Origin: UBA791 sp963602355
GTDB lineage: Bacteria; Cyanobacteriota; Vampirovibrionia; Gastranaerophilales; Gastranaerophilaceae
Assembly (NCBI GenBank): GCA_963602355.1
Contig: CAVCIU010000009.1
Span: forward strand, 1 to 41,398
Length of the DNA: 41,398 bases
Direction of reading: 5' to 3'
Part shown: piece after piece, positions 1 through 7,980 of the stretch
How the letters are laid out: each line of letters opens with the position of its first letter
How positions within the stretch are numbered: the first letter of the stretch is position 1
Made by a program: the position numbers and the translations under genes
The notes under the pieces: model-generated
Told to the model about the DNA's origin: nothing
Databases searched by the model: none
What the model saw: the letters and a program-made list of their open reading frames with translations, nothing else

Positions 1-173
1 TGAACCCAATCATCAAGTTCACTACATTGTTCGGTTTATTAGCAATGGAAATTGCTATCAACCCTGCATTCCAAAAATATGCTCCAGTAGTTGGTGTTGT
101 ATTCTTAATCATAGCATTAGCATTCGTTTGGAGAACATTCTATGCTATGAGAATTCCTGAAAAGAAAGACTAA
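1..173 (+). CDS. C-terminal end of a membrane protein (partial)
   Basis: An open frame enters from the left edge and stops with TAA at 171-173, giving about 56 residues. They contain a moderately hydrophobic stretch, then a clear transmembrane helix (VVGVVFLIIALAFVW), then a short charged tail ending RIPEKKD. This looks like the last helices and cytoplasmic tail of a polytopic transporter or permease, but the family cannot be told from this fragment. A strong hairpin terminator follows 30 bases later, so this is the last gene of its transcript. Confidence 0.6.
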   Translation, partial: NPIIKFTTLFGLLAMEIAINPAFQKYAPVVGVVFLIIALAFVWRTFYAMRIPEKKD

Positions 174-202
174 TTAATCAATAGTTAGTACTTCATAAGG
201 TC

Positions 203-236
203 AAGAGCCGTAACGATTTTCGTTACGGCTCTTGTG
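203..236 (+). terminator. Rho-independent terminator
   Basis: A perfect 13-bp stem (AAGAGCCGTAACG, 203-215, with 221-233) encloses a 5-base loop. The tail GTGTTATT is only moderately T-rich. It closes the partial membrane protein gene. Confidence 0.75.
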
Positions 237-241
237 TTATT

Positions 242-270
242 CAAACTTTACAAATTTTTTGTAAAGTTTG
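242..270. repeat. Second inverted repeat behind the terminator
   Basis: CAAACTTTACAAA (242-254) pairs perfectly with 258-270 across a 3-base loop. No T-tract follows, so it is not a textbook terminator. It lies between the first terminator and the leader of the gene at 362, and could be a backup terminator, a processing hairpin or an operator. Confidence 0.5.
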
Positions 271-361
271 GATAATTTGCATAGTTTTTGATGAATAAAA
301 ATGACATAATTATTTGATAGCCAGTTGTTTAAATTTTCTCGATATAGAAAGGACAATTTAT

Positions 362-1045
362 ATGGGAAAAACTTCATCAGTATCTGTACCAACACCAACA
401 TTTTCGGGTGGAAGTGTGTCTTTGAACGGTCAGAAAAAGGCAACTGTTTCAAGAATAGGAAACGATATTAATTCAAATTATGATATGAATGATTACGAAA
501 AAGCTGTATATGATTATGCACAAAAGAATTTGGCACAGAATTTACCTAATTTGAATGTATTTGATAATAACACGAAAAAAGATATCAATGCACAGGTCGA
601 AGCATATAAACAAAAAGCAATGCAATCATTGAATGAGATGTATCAACCGATGTTGAAAAATCTTACTAACGATGTTGCTTCAAGGTTTGGTAATATTGAT
701 AACTCAGCCTTTTTAGATGGATTATCTGCTTTAGAAAAATATCGTTCTAGTGCTTTAGCTAATATTGCTCAAGATGTTCAATCACAACAGGCAACTTTAT
801 TTAATAATGAATTATCAAATCGATATAATTATTTAAATTTACTGAATAATTTGGCAAATGGTGCTAATTCTAATGCTCTAAACTATATTTCATCAGCGCT
901 AACTAATTCAAATGCGGGTAATTCTTATAACGCAAACTTGTTTAACCAAAACTTAACCAATGCTATGAATGCTTCAAAGTCTACAAATAACGATATGGCA
1001 AATTTGCAGACTGCGCTTGCGCTTATCTCTATGTTTGCGGTTTAA
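362..1045 (+). CDS. Hypothetical protein rich in Asn, Ala and Ser
   Basis: The frame is open from 314, but the start is placed at the ATG at 362 because AAAGGA at 348-353 lies 8 nt ahead of it. The product is 227 residues with no signal peptide. It has a Ser/Thr/Pro/Gly-rich N-terminus, a predicted helical middle (about residues 45-160), an Asn/Ser-rich region (about 165-215) and a short hydrophobic C-terminus (ALALISMFAV). I do not recognise the family. The composition recalls phage virion internal proteins or non-classically exported structural proteins, but there is no phage gene nearby. It is flanked by terminators on both sides, so it is monocistronic. Confidence 0.7.
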   Translation: MGKTSSVSVPTPTFSGGSVSLNGQKKATVSRIGNDINSNYDMNDYEKAVYDYAQKNLAQNLPNLNVFDNNTKKDINAQVEAYKQKAMQSLNEMYQPMLKNLTNDVASRFGNIDNSAFLDGLSALEKYRSSALANIAQDVQSQQATLFNNELSNRYNYLNLLNNLANGANSNALNYISSALTNSNAGNSYNANLFNQNLTNAMNASKSTNNDMANLQTALALISMFAV

Positions 1046-1080
1046 ATTTTTATTCATTATTGTATTGAAATCCTTTTTTG

Positions 1081-1112
1081 GTGAGAAGTTTTTAAATTTC
1101 TCACTTTTTTTT
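1081..1112 (+). terminator. Rho-independent terminator
   Basis: GTGAGAA (1081-1087) pairs with TTCTCAC (1098-1104), and the stem can extend inward by a G-U and A-T pairs. It is followed by eight T residues at 1105-1112. It ends the 227-aa gene and directly abuts the mnmE promoter. Confidence 0.85.
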
Positions 1113-1116
1113 ATAA

Positions 1117-1122
1117 TATAAT
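1117..1122 (+). promoter_or_regulatory. -10 element of a leaderless mnmE transcript
   Basis: TATAAT at 1117-1122 ends exactly 6 nt before the mnmE ATG, and a second overlapping TATAAT lies at 1112-1117. No Shine-Dalgarno fits between the hexamer and the ATG. No good -35 is visible because the terminator T-tract occupies that position. Confidence 0.5.
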
Positions 1123-1128
1123 ATTTGT

Positions 1129-2463
1129 ATGAATATTATTAATGAATTTGATACAATTGCAGCAATTTCAACACCAATGGGCTTTGGTGGTGTTGGTGTT
1201 ATAAGAATTTCTGGCGACAAGGCATTAGAAATTATTGGTAAAATTTTTAAAGGTCAAAAGATTGAAAACCATAGAATTTCACACGGTTGGATAGTTGACG
1301 GCGATGTTGAATTAGACGAGGTTATCGTTCTATATTTCAAAAATCCTCAATCATACACAGGTGAAGATGTTATAGAAATTCAATGTCATGGTGGTGTGAA
1401 TATTGTTAAAAATATTTTAAATCTTGTTTTAAAAACAGGTGCAAGAATGGCTGAACGTGGTGAATTCACAAAACGTGCCTTCTTAAATAAAAAATTAGAC
1501 TTGTCTCAAGCTGAGGCAGTATGCGATTTAATCCACAGTAAATGTGATAATTTTTCTACTACTGCTGTTAAAAATTTGAAGGGTAAGTTATCAGAAAGAG
1601 TTTACGAAATCAAAAAAGAAGTTTTTGATATTTTGTCAAAAATCGTTGCTGGTATTGATTTTCCAGAAGAGGTTGCTGAACCTGAATATTCTTTATTGAT
1701 TGAAACTTTTGAAAAAATAATGGCAGAAATCGATGAGGTCTTGAGATATTCAAATACAAGTAATATTTTAAGACAAGGTATCAAGGTCGCCATTGTTGGT
1801 AAACCTAATGTCGGTAAATCTTCTATTTTTAATCGATTGTTGAATATTGACAGAGCGATTGTTACTAATATTGCAGGTACTACAAGAGATGTTTTACACG
1901 AAACATTGGATTTAGGTATTCCTGTTACGTTGATTGATACAGCTGGTATTCGTGATGAAAATAATGTGGATAAAGTTGAAGAGATTGGTATAAATTATTC
2001 TAAACAATCAATAGAGCAAGCTGATTTGAGTATTTTTGTTTACGATATTAATCAAGGTATTCAAGAAGAAGACCAAATGATTTTGGACTTGTTGCAAGGT
2101 AGAAAACATCTTGTTATTGCTAATAAAACAGATTTAGCAAACAAAAAAGACGAAAATGTTTATAACCTTTCTGCTGAAACAAGAGAAGGTTTGGAAGAAT
2201 TAAGAGAAGCTATTAAGAATATCGTGTGTGAAATTTCACCAGAAAATCTTGATTATGTAACTAACACAAGACAAACAAATTGTCTACAAAGAGCAAAACA
2301 AGCACTAGATAGAGCTTTAATTGCTTCAAAAGAAGGTCAAATACAAGATTTGATTTGTATTGATGTTAAAGATGCTTTGTTGAGTTTAGACGAAGTTACT
2401 GGCGAAGTTATTACTGATGATATTTTGAACAATATTTTTGAGCATTTTTGCATTGGTAAATAA
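1129..2463 (+). CDS. mnmE: tRNA modification GTPase MnmE
   Basis: MnmE works with MnmG to make the 5-carboxymethylaminomethyl group on wobble uridine 34 of several tRNAs. The 444-residue length is normal. The N-terminal tetrahydrofolate-binding domain (about 1-120) is followed by a helical domain with the Ras-like GTPase inserted in it. G1 GKPNVGKSS is at about 224-232, DTAG at 270-273 and NKTD at 332-335. The C-terminus is FCIGK, the family's formyl-transfer cysteine motif. The start has no Shine-Dalgarno but sits 6 nt behind TATAAT. It is followed within 20 nt by ribE. Confidence 0.97.
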   Translation: MNIINEFDTIAAISTPMGFGGVGVIRISGDKALEIIGKIFKGQKIENHRISHGWIVDGDVELDEVIVLYFKNPQSYTGEDVIEIQCHGGVNIVKNILNLVLKTGARMAERGEFTKRAFLNKKLDLSQAEAVCDLIHSKCDNFSTTAVKNLKGKLSERVYEIKKEVFDILSKIVAGIDFPEEVAEPEYSLLIETFEKIMAEIDEVLRYSNTSNILRQGIKVAIVGKPNVGKSSIFNRLLNIDRAIVTNIAGTTRDVLHETLDLGIPVTLIDTAGIRDENNVDKVEEIGINYSKQSIEQADLSIFVYDINQGIQEEDQMILDLLQGRKHLVIANKTDLANKKDENVYNLSAETREGLEELREAIKNIVCEISPENLDYVTNTRQTNCLQRAKQALDRALIASKEGQIQDLICIDVKDALLSLDEVTGEVITDDILNNIFEHFCIGK

Positions 2464-2476
2464 TTCGTGCTAAAAT
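2448..2476 (+). promoter_or_regulatory. Promoter of ribE, leaderless
   Basis: TTGCAT (2448-2453), a 17-bp spacer, then TAAAAT (2471-2476), ending 6 nt before the ribE ATG. The -35 lies inside the last codons of mnmE. Transcription would start at or within a base or two of the ATG. No ribosome binding site is visible. Confidence 0.55.
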
Positions 2477-2482
2477 TGGCAT

Positions 2483-3121
2483 ATGTTTACGGGTATTATT
2501 GAAGAAATCGGAAATGTTGTTGGTTTTAAAAAATCTGCGCACGGTGCTGATTTAAAAATTTCAGCTAAAACTGTTTTAGAAGATGTAAAACTAGGCGAAA
2601 GTATAGCAGTAAATGGTGTTTGTGAAACCGTTGTTGCTTTTGATAATACTACTTTTGAAGTAAATGTTTCTGACGAAACTTTGAGAGTTTCAAATTTATC
2701 TGATTTAAAACAAGGTGATTTGGTAAATCTTGAAAGAGCCTTGAAATTGTCTGATAGACTGTCTGGACACATTGTTTCTGGGCACGTTGATTTGACTACA
2801 AAATTTATTAAAAAAGAAAAATTAGGCGAATTTTATAATATGGAATTTGCTGTAACACCTGATTTTCGTAAGTATATCGTTAAAAAAGGTTCTATTACAA
2901 TAAATGGTATAAGTCTTACAATTGCGGATATAAAGTCTGAAAGCTTTGTTGTGGCTGTAATACCGCATACTTTTGAAAATACTAACTTGAAAGAGTTGAA
3001 AAATAATGATATTGTAAATATAGAAACAGATATTCTAGCGAAATATATTGAAAATTTTGTTGTAGGTAAAGAGAAAAAAGAGATTACAATGAATTTCTTA
3101 GAGGAAAATGGGTTTTTATAA
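2483..3121 (+). CDS. ribE: Riboflavin synthase, alpha chain
   Basis: It converts two molecules of 6,7-dimethyl-8-ribityllumazine to riboflavin plus the pyrimidinedione. The 212-residue protein begins with the invariant MFTGIIEEIG and contains two lumazine-binding beta-barrel repeats (about 1-95 and 96-195), with GHIVSGHVD and an ITINGISLT block. Its stop TAA shares one base with the ATG of ribBA (TAATG), so translation is probably coupled. Lumazine synthase (ribH) and ribD are not in this window, so the pathway is split. Confidence 0.96.
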   Translation: MFTGIIEEIGNVVGFKKSAHGADLKISAKTVLEDVKLGESIAVNGVCETVVAFDNTTFEVNVSDETLRVSNLSDLKQGDLVNLERALKLSDRLSGHIVSGHVDLTTKFIKKEKLGEFYNMEFAVTPDFRKYIVKKGSITINGISLTIADIKSESFVVAVIPHTFENTNLKELKNNDIVNIETDILAKYIENFVVGKEKKEITMNFLEENGFL

Positions 3122-4335
3122 TGGAAAACAACAAAAACATTTTTAATACAATTGAAGAAGCAATTGAAGATATAAAAGACGGTAAAGTAGTTATTATTGC
3201 AGATGACGAAGACCGTGAAAATGAAGGTGATGTAATCTGTGCTGCAGATAGAGTTACACCTGATATTATCAATTTTATGGCAACAGAATGTAGAGGGTTG
3301 ATTTGTTTGGCAATAAACAAAAAAAGAGCTGAACAAATGGAGCTTACTCCAATGGTTGCAAAAAACACAGAATCAATGCAAACAGCTTTTTCTCAATCAA
3401 TTGACGGAGCAATGAAATTTGGTGTAACAACTGGCATTTCTGCATTTGACAGAGCTAAAACAATTCAGATTGCAGTTGATAAAAATTCTAGACCAGAAGA
3501 TTTGAGACGTCCTGGACACGTTTTCCCTTGTATTGCAAAAGAAGGCGGTGTTTTAGAAAGAATTGGTCATACAGAAGCAGCAGTTGATTTAGCTAGATTA
3601 GCAGGTTTTAGTGCAAACGGTGTTATGTGCGAAATTATGAAAGATGACGGTACGATGGCAAGACGTGATGATTTGAAGGTTTTTGCCGATAAACACGGTA
3701 TCAAATTTATTACTGTTCAAGAACTTGTTGCATACAGACTTAAAAAAGAAAAATTTGTTGTAAGAGAGGCAGAAGCTTTTTTACCAACACAATTTGGCGA
3801 TTTTAAAATTTATGGCTATAGAAATACGTTGAATAATCATGAATATGTAGCTTTGGTTAAAGACACTAATCCAGAAAAAATGCCTATTGTAAGAGTTCAC
3901 TCTGAATGTATGACAGGGGACGTTTTTGGAAGTTTGAAATGTGATTGCAATGCTCAATTACATTCAGCATTGCAAATGATTGATAAACATGGAAATGGAG
4001 CTCTTGTTTATATGACAGACCATGAAGGTCGTGGTATTGGTATTGTGAATAAGATTAAAGCTTATCATCTTCAAGAAGAAGGACAAGACACTGTTGAAGC
4101 AAATCTTTCTTTAGGATTTCGTTCAGATTTACGAGATTATGGTGTAGGTGCTCAAATTATTTTAGATTTAGGGTATAATAAATTTAACCTTATAACTAAT
4201 AATCCTAAAAAAATTATTGCTCTAAAAGGTTATGGTCTTACAATCAACGATATTATTAAGATAGAACCATATATCACTTCTTATAATAAACGTTATATGG
4301 ATACAAAAAAAGAAAAAATGCATCATTATTTATAA
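3121..4335 (+). CDS. ribBA: Bifunctional DHBP synthase / GTP cyclohydrolase II
   Basis: This fusion supplies both riboflavin precursors. The N-terminal DHBP synthase half (about 1-205) makes 3,4-dihydroxy-2-butanone 4-phosphate from ribulose 5-phosphate and has DDEDRENEGD and GHTEAAVDLARLAG. The C-terminal half (about 206-400) opens the GTP imidazole ring. It has HSECMTGDVFGSLKCDC, with zinc cysteines C263, C274 and C276, and a RGIGIVNKIKAYHLQ block. The 404-residue length fits a full fusion. It starts inside the ribE stop codon, so the two enzymes are made from one message. Confidence 0.97.
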   Translation: MENNKNIFNTIEEAIEDIKDGKVVIIADDEDRENEGDVICAADRVTPDIINFMATECRGLICLAINKKRAEQMELTPMVAKNTESMQTAFSQSIDGAMKFGVTTGISAFDRAKTIQIAVDKNSRPEDLRRPGHVFPCIAKEGGVLERIGHTEAAVDLARLAGFSANGVMCEIMKDDGTMARRDDLKVFADKHGIKFITVQELVAYRLKKEKFVVREAEAFLPTQFGDFKIYGYRNTLNNHEYVALVKDTNPEKMPIVRVHSECMTGDVFGSLKCDCNAQLHSALQMIDKHGNGALVYMTDHEGRGIGIVNKIKAYHLQEEGQDTVEANLSLGFRSDLRDYGVGAQIILDLGYNKFNLITNNPKKIIALKGYGLTINDIIKIEPYITSYNKRYMDTKKEKMHHYL

Positions 4336-4344
4336 GGAATAATT

Positions 4345-5343
4345 ATGACACAAGAACAAAAATATAAAGCAGAATTACTAACAAGTAATTTATATAAAAT
4401 TTTTCAAGGAGTCTATAATGACTTTAAAAGTAAAGCGGTTTCAGATTATATGTTTGAGCTTAAACCTTTAGAGTATGAAGAATTTCTTGAATCTATAGAT
4501 AAAAACTATATTAAATGTATTGTTCTTTTAGAACATGATATTCCTACTGCATTTTTGGTTTATACATCTGCTATTTCTGAAGGTGTTGAACTAAACTTAA
4601 TTCACTGCTTAGGCGAAGAAGATGCGGTTAATAAAAGAAAAGTTTTAATAGAAAAATTCTTAGAAGTTACTAAAAAAGAAAGAAAAGACAAAGTGGTTTG
4701 CTACCCAATGCTTGGACCACAAGCTGATTTTGCTTGTGATATTTCTCATTTTGGGTTCAAATTTGTTGGTTTAGCAGTATTGAGATTTTTATTTAACACT
4801 CAAACTTCTGAAAATATCCTTCACTCAATGAACTTGACTGAAATGGACGAAGCTTATTCAATTGAGAAATGGGAAGATATTTATTTTGAAGATGCAGTTA
4901 GAATTATCCATTCAACATTTAAAAATGCTTCAGATGCTTTGTTTGACCCGCGTTATAAATCAATGGACGGCACAAGAGATATTTTAGATAAAATTGTACA
5001 AAATGTTTACGGCGATTTCTTAAAAGATGCAAGCTTTATTCTATTCTGTAATAAGAGACCTTGCGGTATTTGCCTAGCAAACATAAACGGTACAATTGCA
5101 AATATTCCTCTTGTAGGTATAGAAAAAGAACATCAAGGTAAAGGACTTTCAAAACACTTAGTAAAACATACAACAGAAACAATTCTAAATTGGGCTAAAA
5201 GTGGCGAAAGAAAAATTACAGAATTGAATGTTACAAGTGAAACAAACAACATTCCTGCATTAAAGATGTATAGACATGCAGGTTTCAAAGAAGATTATAC
5301 TTACCCTCAATCTTATTTGCCTGTTTCACATTTTAACCGTTAG
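4345..5343 (+). CDS. GNAT-family acetyltransferase
   Basis: The 332-residue protein has a C-terminal GNAT domain (about 190-325). The acetyl-CoA pyrophosphate loop reads EHQGKGLSKHLVKH, and the following block NVTSETNNIPALKMYRHAGF is typical of the family. The N-terminal half (about 1-180) is unassigned and may be a degenerate second GNAT fold. AAGGAA lies just before the ATG, 9 nt after the ribBA stop, so it is the third gene of the rib operon. The substrate cannot be inferred; co-transcription with riboflavin genes may only reflect operon packing. Confidence 0.8.
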   Translation: MTQEQKYKAELLTSNLYKIFQGVYNDFKSKAVSDYMFELKPLEYEEFLESIDKNYIKCIVLLEHDIPTAFLVYTSAISEGVELNLIHCLGEEDAVNKRKVLIEKFLEVTKKERKDKVVCYPMLGPQADFACDISHFGFKFVGLAVLRFLFNTQTSENILHSMNLTEMDEAYSIEKWEDIYFEDAVRIIHSTFKNASDALFDPRYKSMDGTRDILDKIVQNVYGDFLKDASFILFCNKRPCGICLANINGTIANIPLVGIEKEHQGKGLSKHLVKHTTETILNWAKSGERKITELNVTSETNNIPALKMYRHAGFKEDYTYPQSYLPVSHFNR

Positions 5344-5345
5344 GG

Positions 5346-5351
5346 CATAAT
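5346..5351 (+). promoter_or_regulatory. -10-like element before the Asn/Pro/Gln-rich gene
   Basis: CATAAT at 5346-5351 lies exactly 6 nt before the ATG at 5358 and directly after the previous stop codon. There is no Shine-Dalgarno and no convincing -35. It matches the leaderless geometry seen at mnmE, ribE, rsmH and others here. Confidence 0.35.
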
Positions 5352-5357
5352 AATACT

Positions 5358-7220
5358 ATGGTTGACTTTAATATTAGAGACGCTCTGCAAAGACGATTTA
5401 ATCAGCAGAACATTAATCAAGCAAAAATTAATGTTCAGACTTCTGCTGTCAATGCTGATGCAGGCGGACAAAATTCAACCCAAAATCTTGTAAAACAAAT
5501 GCAGAATAATCTTATAAATAATCTGCAACAACAAATTCTGATGCCTCAAAACATTAGAATGAATCATTTAGCAAGTGTTGATAGATCTATTTATATCAAA
5601 AATTTATTGCAATTACCTGATAATATCACCGATTTGTTGATGACTTTTGGTAATGATAAGACAGAATCGCAAATGAAAGAAGCGCTAAAGCAAAACCAAC
5701 AGTTTTTGAATAATTTGAATAATGTCTTACAGCAAAATCAAAATAGATTGAACATGCAAGAATTTATTCAAAATAGATTTAATAATGTTCAACAAAATCA
5801 ACAGGGGCAACAAGGGCAAATTCAAAATCCGGCGCAAAATCAAGGACAACAAGGTAATAATGTTCCGCAACAACCAAATCAGAATGTTAATAACCCACAA
5901 GTCCAACCACCTTTTGTGCCACCAAATGATAAAAATAATAATAATACAGGTAATAAGGTTCCTCAAAATCCTAATCAAAATCAACAACATCAAAATGGTA
6001 AACAGGATCCGAATGATGTTAAGCAACCTTCAAATCGTTTTCCAAATACACCAAGCGATGCGTTTGACAAAACTTTAGATCAGATAAATCAAAAACCGCA
6101 AAATCCAAATTTGCCAAATAATAAACCGAATGTTCCGAACAATCCAAATAGACCGAACATTCCTAATAATCCGAATCGTCCGAATGTTCCAAATCAACCG
6201 TTGCCACCGCAACCAAACATTCCGAATATTTCAAATCGTCCAAACCATTCAAACAGACCGAATGGTATTACTGGCGGTGCAGCAAATATAACTGACAATA
6301 TTCAGCCAGAGCCTGAAACTCGTCCTACTCCAACACCTTCAACTATCAATCACAGAATACATTCTCGATTGATTAATGATATGCGTTTTGAACACATGTC
6401 TAATTTGAGAGACAGTGTGAGAAATCATATAAGACGTCCTGTGGAATTGCGTCCACAAGCGCAAACAGAACAATTGCAAGAAGAAGTTTCTCAAGAATTA
6501 AAGCAACTTCAAAATCAAGAAGCAGCTCAACTTGCGCAAAAACAAGTGTCAGCACGAGTTTTACCTTCAAAAATTAACTTAAGTGTTTTAAATTCTCAAA
6601 TTCAACAACACAGTAAACAGGCTCTAAACAATCTAGTTTTAGAGATGTCTACTGCAACACGTCAAGGTATTACTGATACAAAGCCTATTCAAGATACGAT
6701 AAGCCTTATCAATTCAAGTATTTCAGCTTCATCTCAAAACGATACGGCTCTCGCAATTAAGAATCTTATGCTTTTATATCTTCCTTGGCTTCCTTTAGAA
6801 GAGGGTGTTGGCTTTAAACTTGACGTAGATACAAAAAGGGCTGAACCTCCAAAAGATGATGATACTTCAATCTCCATAATGATTACTACAAAAAATTATG
6901 GTAACATTGGTGCTGAAATTAATCTATTAACGACAAATTCAGTTGATATTTTTATTACCTGTGATAAAAAATTCCCAAAAGACGAGCTGTTAAAAAGATT
7001 AAATCATGATAGTAAAGAGCACTCTATGACAGCTTCAATCGGTATTGAACAAACCACACAACAAGATGTTTTAGCGCCAGAAGTTCAAAAGGCTAAAGTT
7101 AATCTTTCAAACGTAACAACAATAAATCCATATTTGTTATTAATGTCGCATTCTTTCATTAGACATGCAATTGAGATTGATATTAATACTACAATGTACG
7201 GTCAACCGGCGGTGTCATAG
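5358..7220 (+). CDS. Asn/Pro/Gln-rich protein with a FliK-like C-terminal region
   Basis: The 620-residue protein has no signal peptide. An Asn/Gln-rich N-terminal helical part (about 1-135) is followed by a disordered Pro/Asn/Gln tract (about 135-330) with loose PNNPNRPN-type repeats. A helical stretch (about 340-480) and a predicted alpha/beta domain (about 480-600) follow. In that domain, hydrophobic strands after PWLPLEEG, then TKNYGNIGAEINL and VDIFITCDKKFPKDELLKRL, resemble the C-terminal domain of FliK hook-length proteins (inference). A more typical FliK-like gene is at 32354, so this may be a paralogue or another secreted flagellar substrate. Its 3' end overlaps the convergent gene by 32 bp. 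Confidence 0.7.
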   Translation: MVDFNIRDALQRRFNQQNINQAKINVQTSAVNADAGGQNSTQNLVKQMQNNLINNLQQQILMPQNIRMNHLASVDRSIYIKNLLQLPDNITDLLMTFGNDKTESQMKEALKQNQQFLNNLNNVLQQNQNRLNMQEFIQNRFNNVQQNQQGQQGQIQNPAQNQGQQGNNVPQQPNQNVNNPQVQPPFVPPNDKNNNNTGNKVPQNPNQNQQHQNGKQDPNDVKQPSNRFPNTPSDAFDKTLDQINQKPQNPNLPNNKPNVPNNPNRPNIPNNPNRPNVPNQPLPPQPNIPNISNRPNHSNRPNGITGGAANITDNIQPEPETRPTPTPSTINHRIHSRLINDMRFEHMSNLRDSVRNHIRRPVELRPQAQTEQLQEEVSQELKQLQNQEAAQLAQKQVSARVLPSKINLSVLNSQIQQHSKQALNNLVLEMSTATRQGITDTKPIQDTISLINSSISASSQNDTALAIKNLMLLYLPWLPLEEGVGFKLDVDTKRAEPPKDDDTSISIMITTKNYGNIGAEINLLTTNSVDIFITCDKKFPKDELLKRLNHDSKEHSMTASIGIEQTTQQDVLAPEVQKAKVNLSNVTTINPYLLLMSHSFIRHAIEIDINTTMYGQPAVS

Positions 7221-7980
7221 TATATAATTCGATTGTATGGTTTTGCAATAGATATTCGCCCTTTGATTCAAATTCGTACAATTTTGGATTTACTAGGTCG
7301 TAGTAGAATTTTAATGATGTATCGCAAACTATAAATTTACTACTTATTTTTAGTCTGTTGATATCCATGATTTTGTCTATTTGTGATTCATAATTATTTT
7401 CGTCCTCAATGTTTATACCGCTAGTGTATATTTTTAAATTTGGATATTTCTTTTGAAATACTTCTTTTGTTAAGTATAACTGTGTTACAATACCGTTTAT
7501 TGTTTTGTAAAAATCTTCAAACTTGAATACAATACTGTTTTGTTCGTATTTTACTTTTGCTTCTTGATTAATTAAAAATGCTTTAACAAAATCATTGAAA
7601 ATATGTAATTTGCTTTTGTTTTCTTCCAAACATTCAAAATGACAAACAAGTATAAATTGTGTTACTTTTGTCATTTTCTTATTTATTTGTGTAGATATAA
7701 GAGTATTAAATCTTTTTTCTGTGGCATTTTTATATTTTATTCTCAAAAAGTTATAGATTTTTCTTAGTCTAAATAAGATTGAATTTGTAATTTTTGAAAC
7801 AAGATTTACAATAACAATAAAAAGAACTAATAAAATTACAATTCTAAGATTGTAATTTAGTTGATAAAACCCAAATAGCTCTGTATTCAAGATGTCTTTG
7901 ATAAATGGAATTTCCATTTGTGTGTAATCAACTTGAAAATATTGTAGAATATCATTAAAAAATGAGTTATCAAAATTCAT
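7189..7980 (-). CDS. Hypothetical membrane-anchored protein
   Basis: A 263-residue protein with one strong transmembrane segment (about residues 45-66, IVILLVLFIVIVNLV) followed by basic residues. This predicts a short N-terminal part outside and a roughly 190-residue cytoplasmic alpha/beta domain. I do not recognise the family. Its ATG overlaps the stop of yvcK in TAATG, so it is translationally coupled to yvcK and may share its cell-envelope role. Its last 32 bp overlap the convergent gene that ends at 7220. Confidence 0.75.
   Translation of the reverse strand: MNFDNSFFNDILQYFQVDYTQMEIPFIKDILNTELFGFYQLNYNLRIVILLVLFIVIVNLVSKITNSILFRLRKIYNFLRIKYKNATEKRFNTLISTQINKKMTKVTQFILVCHFECLEENKSKLHIFNDFVKAFLINQEAKVKYEQNSIVFKFEDFYKTINGIVTQLYLTKEVFQKKYPNLKIYTSGINIEDENNYESQIDKIMDINRLKISSKFIVCDTSLKFYYDLVNPKLYEFESKGEYLLQNHTIELYTMTPPVDRTL

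Noticed and set aside
314..361. Upstream start for the 227-aa protein
   Set aside because: The extra N-terminal residues have no ribosome binding site, while the ATG at 362 has AAAGGA at good spacing.
3685..3692. GCCGATAA inside ribBA
   Set aside because: It is in the middle of a coding region, has no TAAA box at the proper distance and no gene start follows, so it is a chance match.
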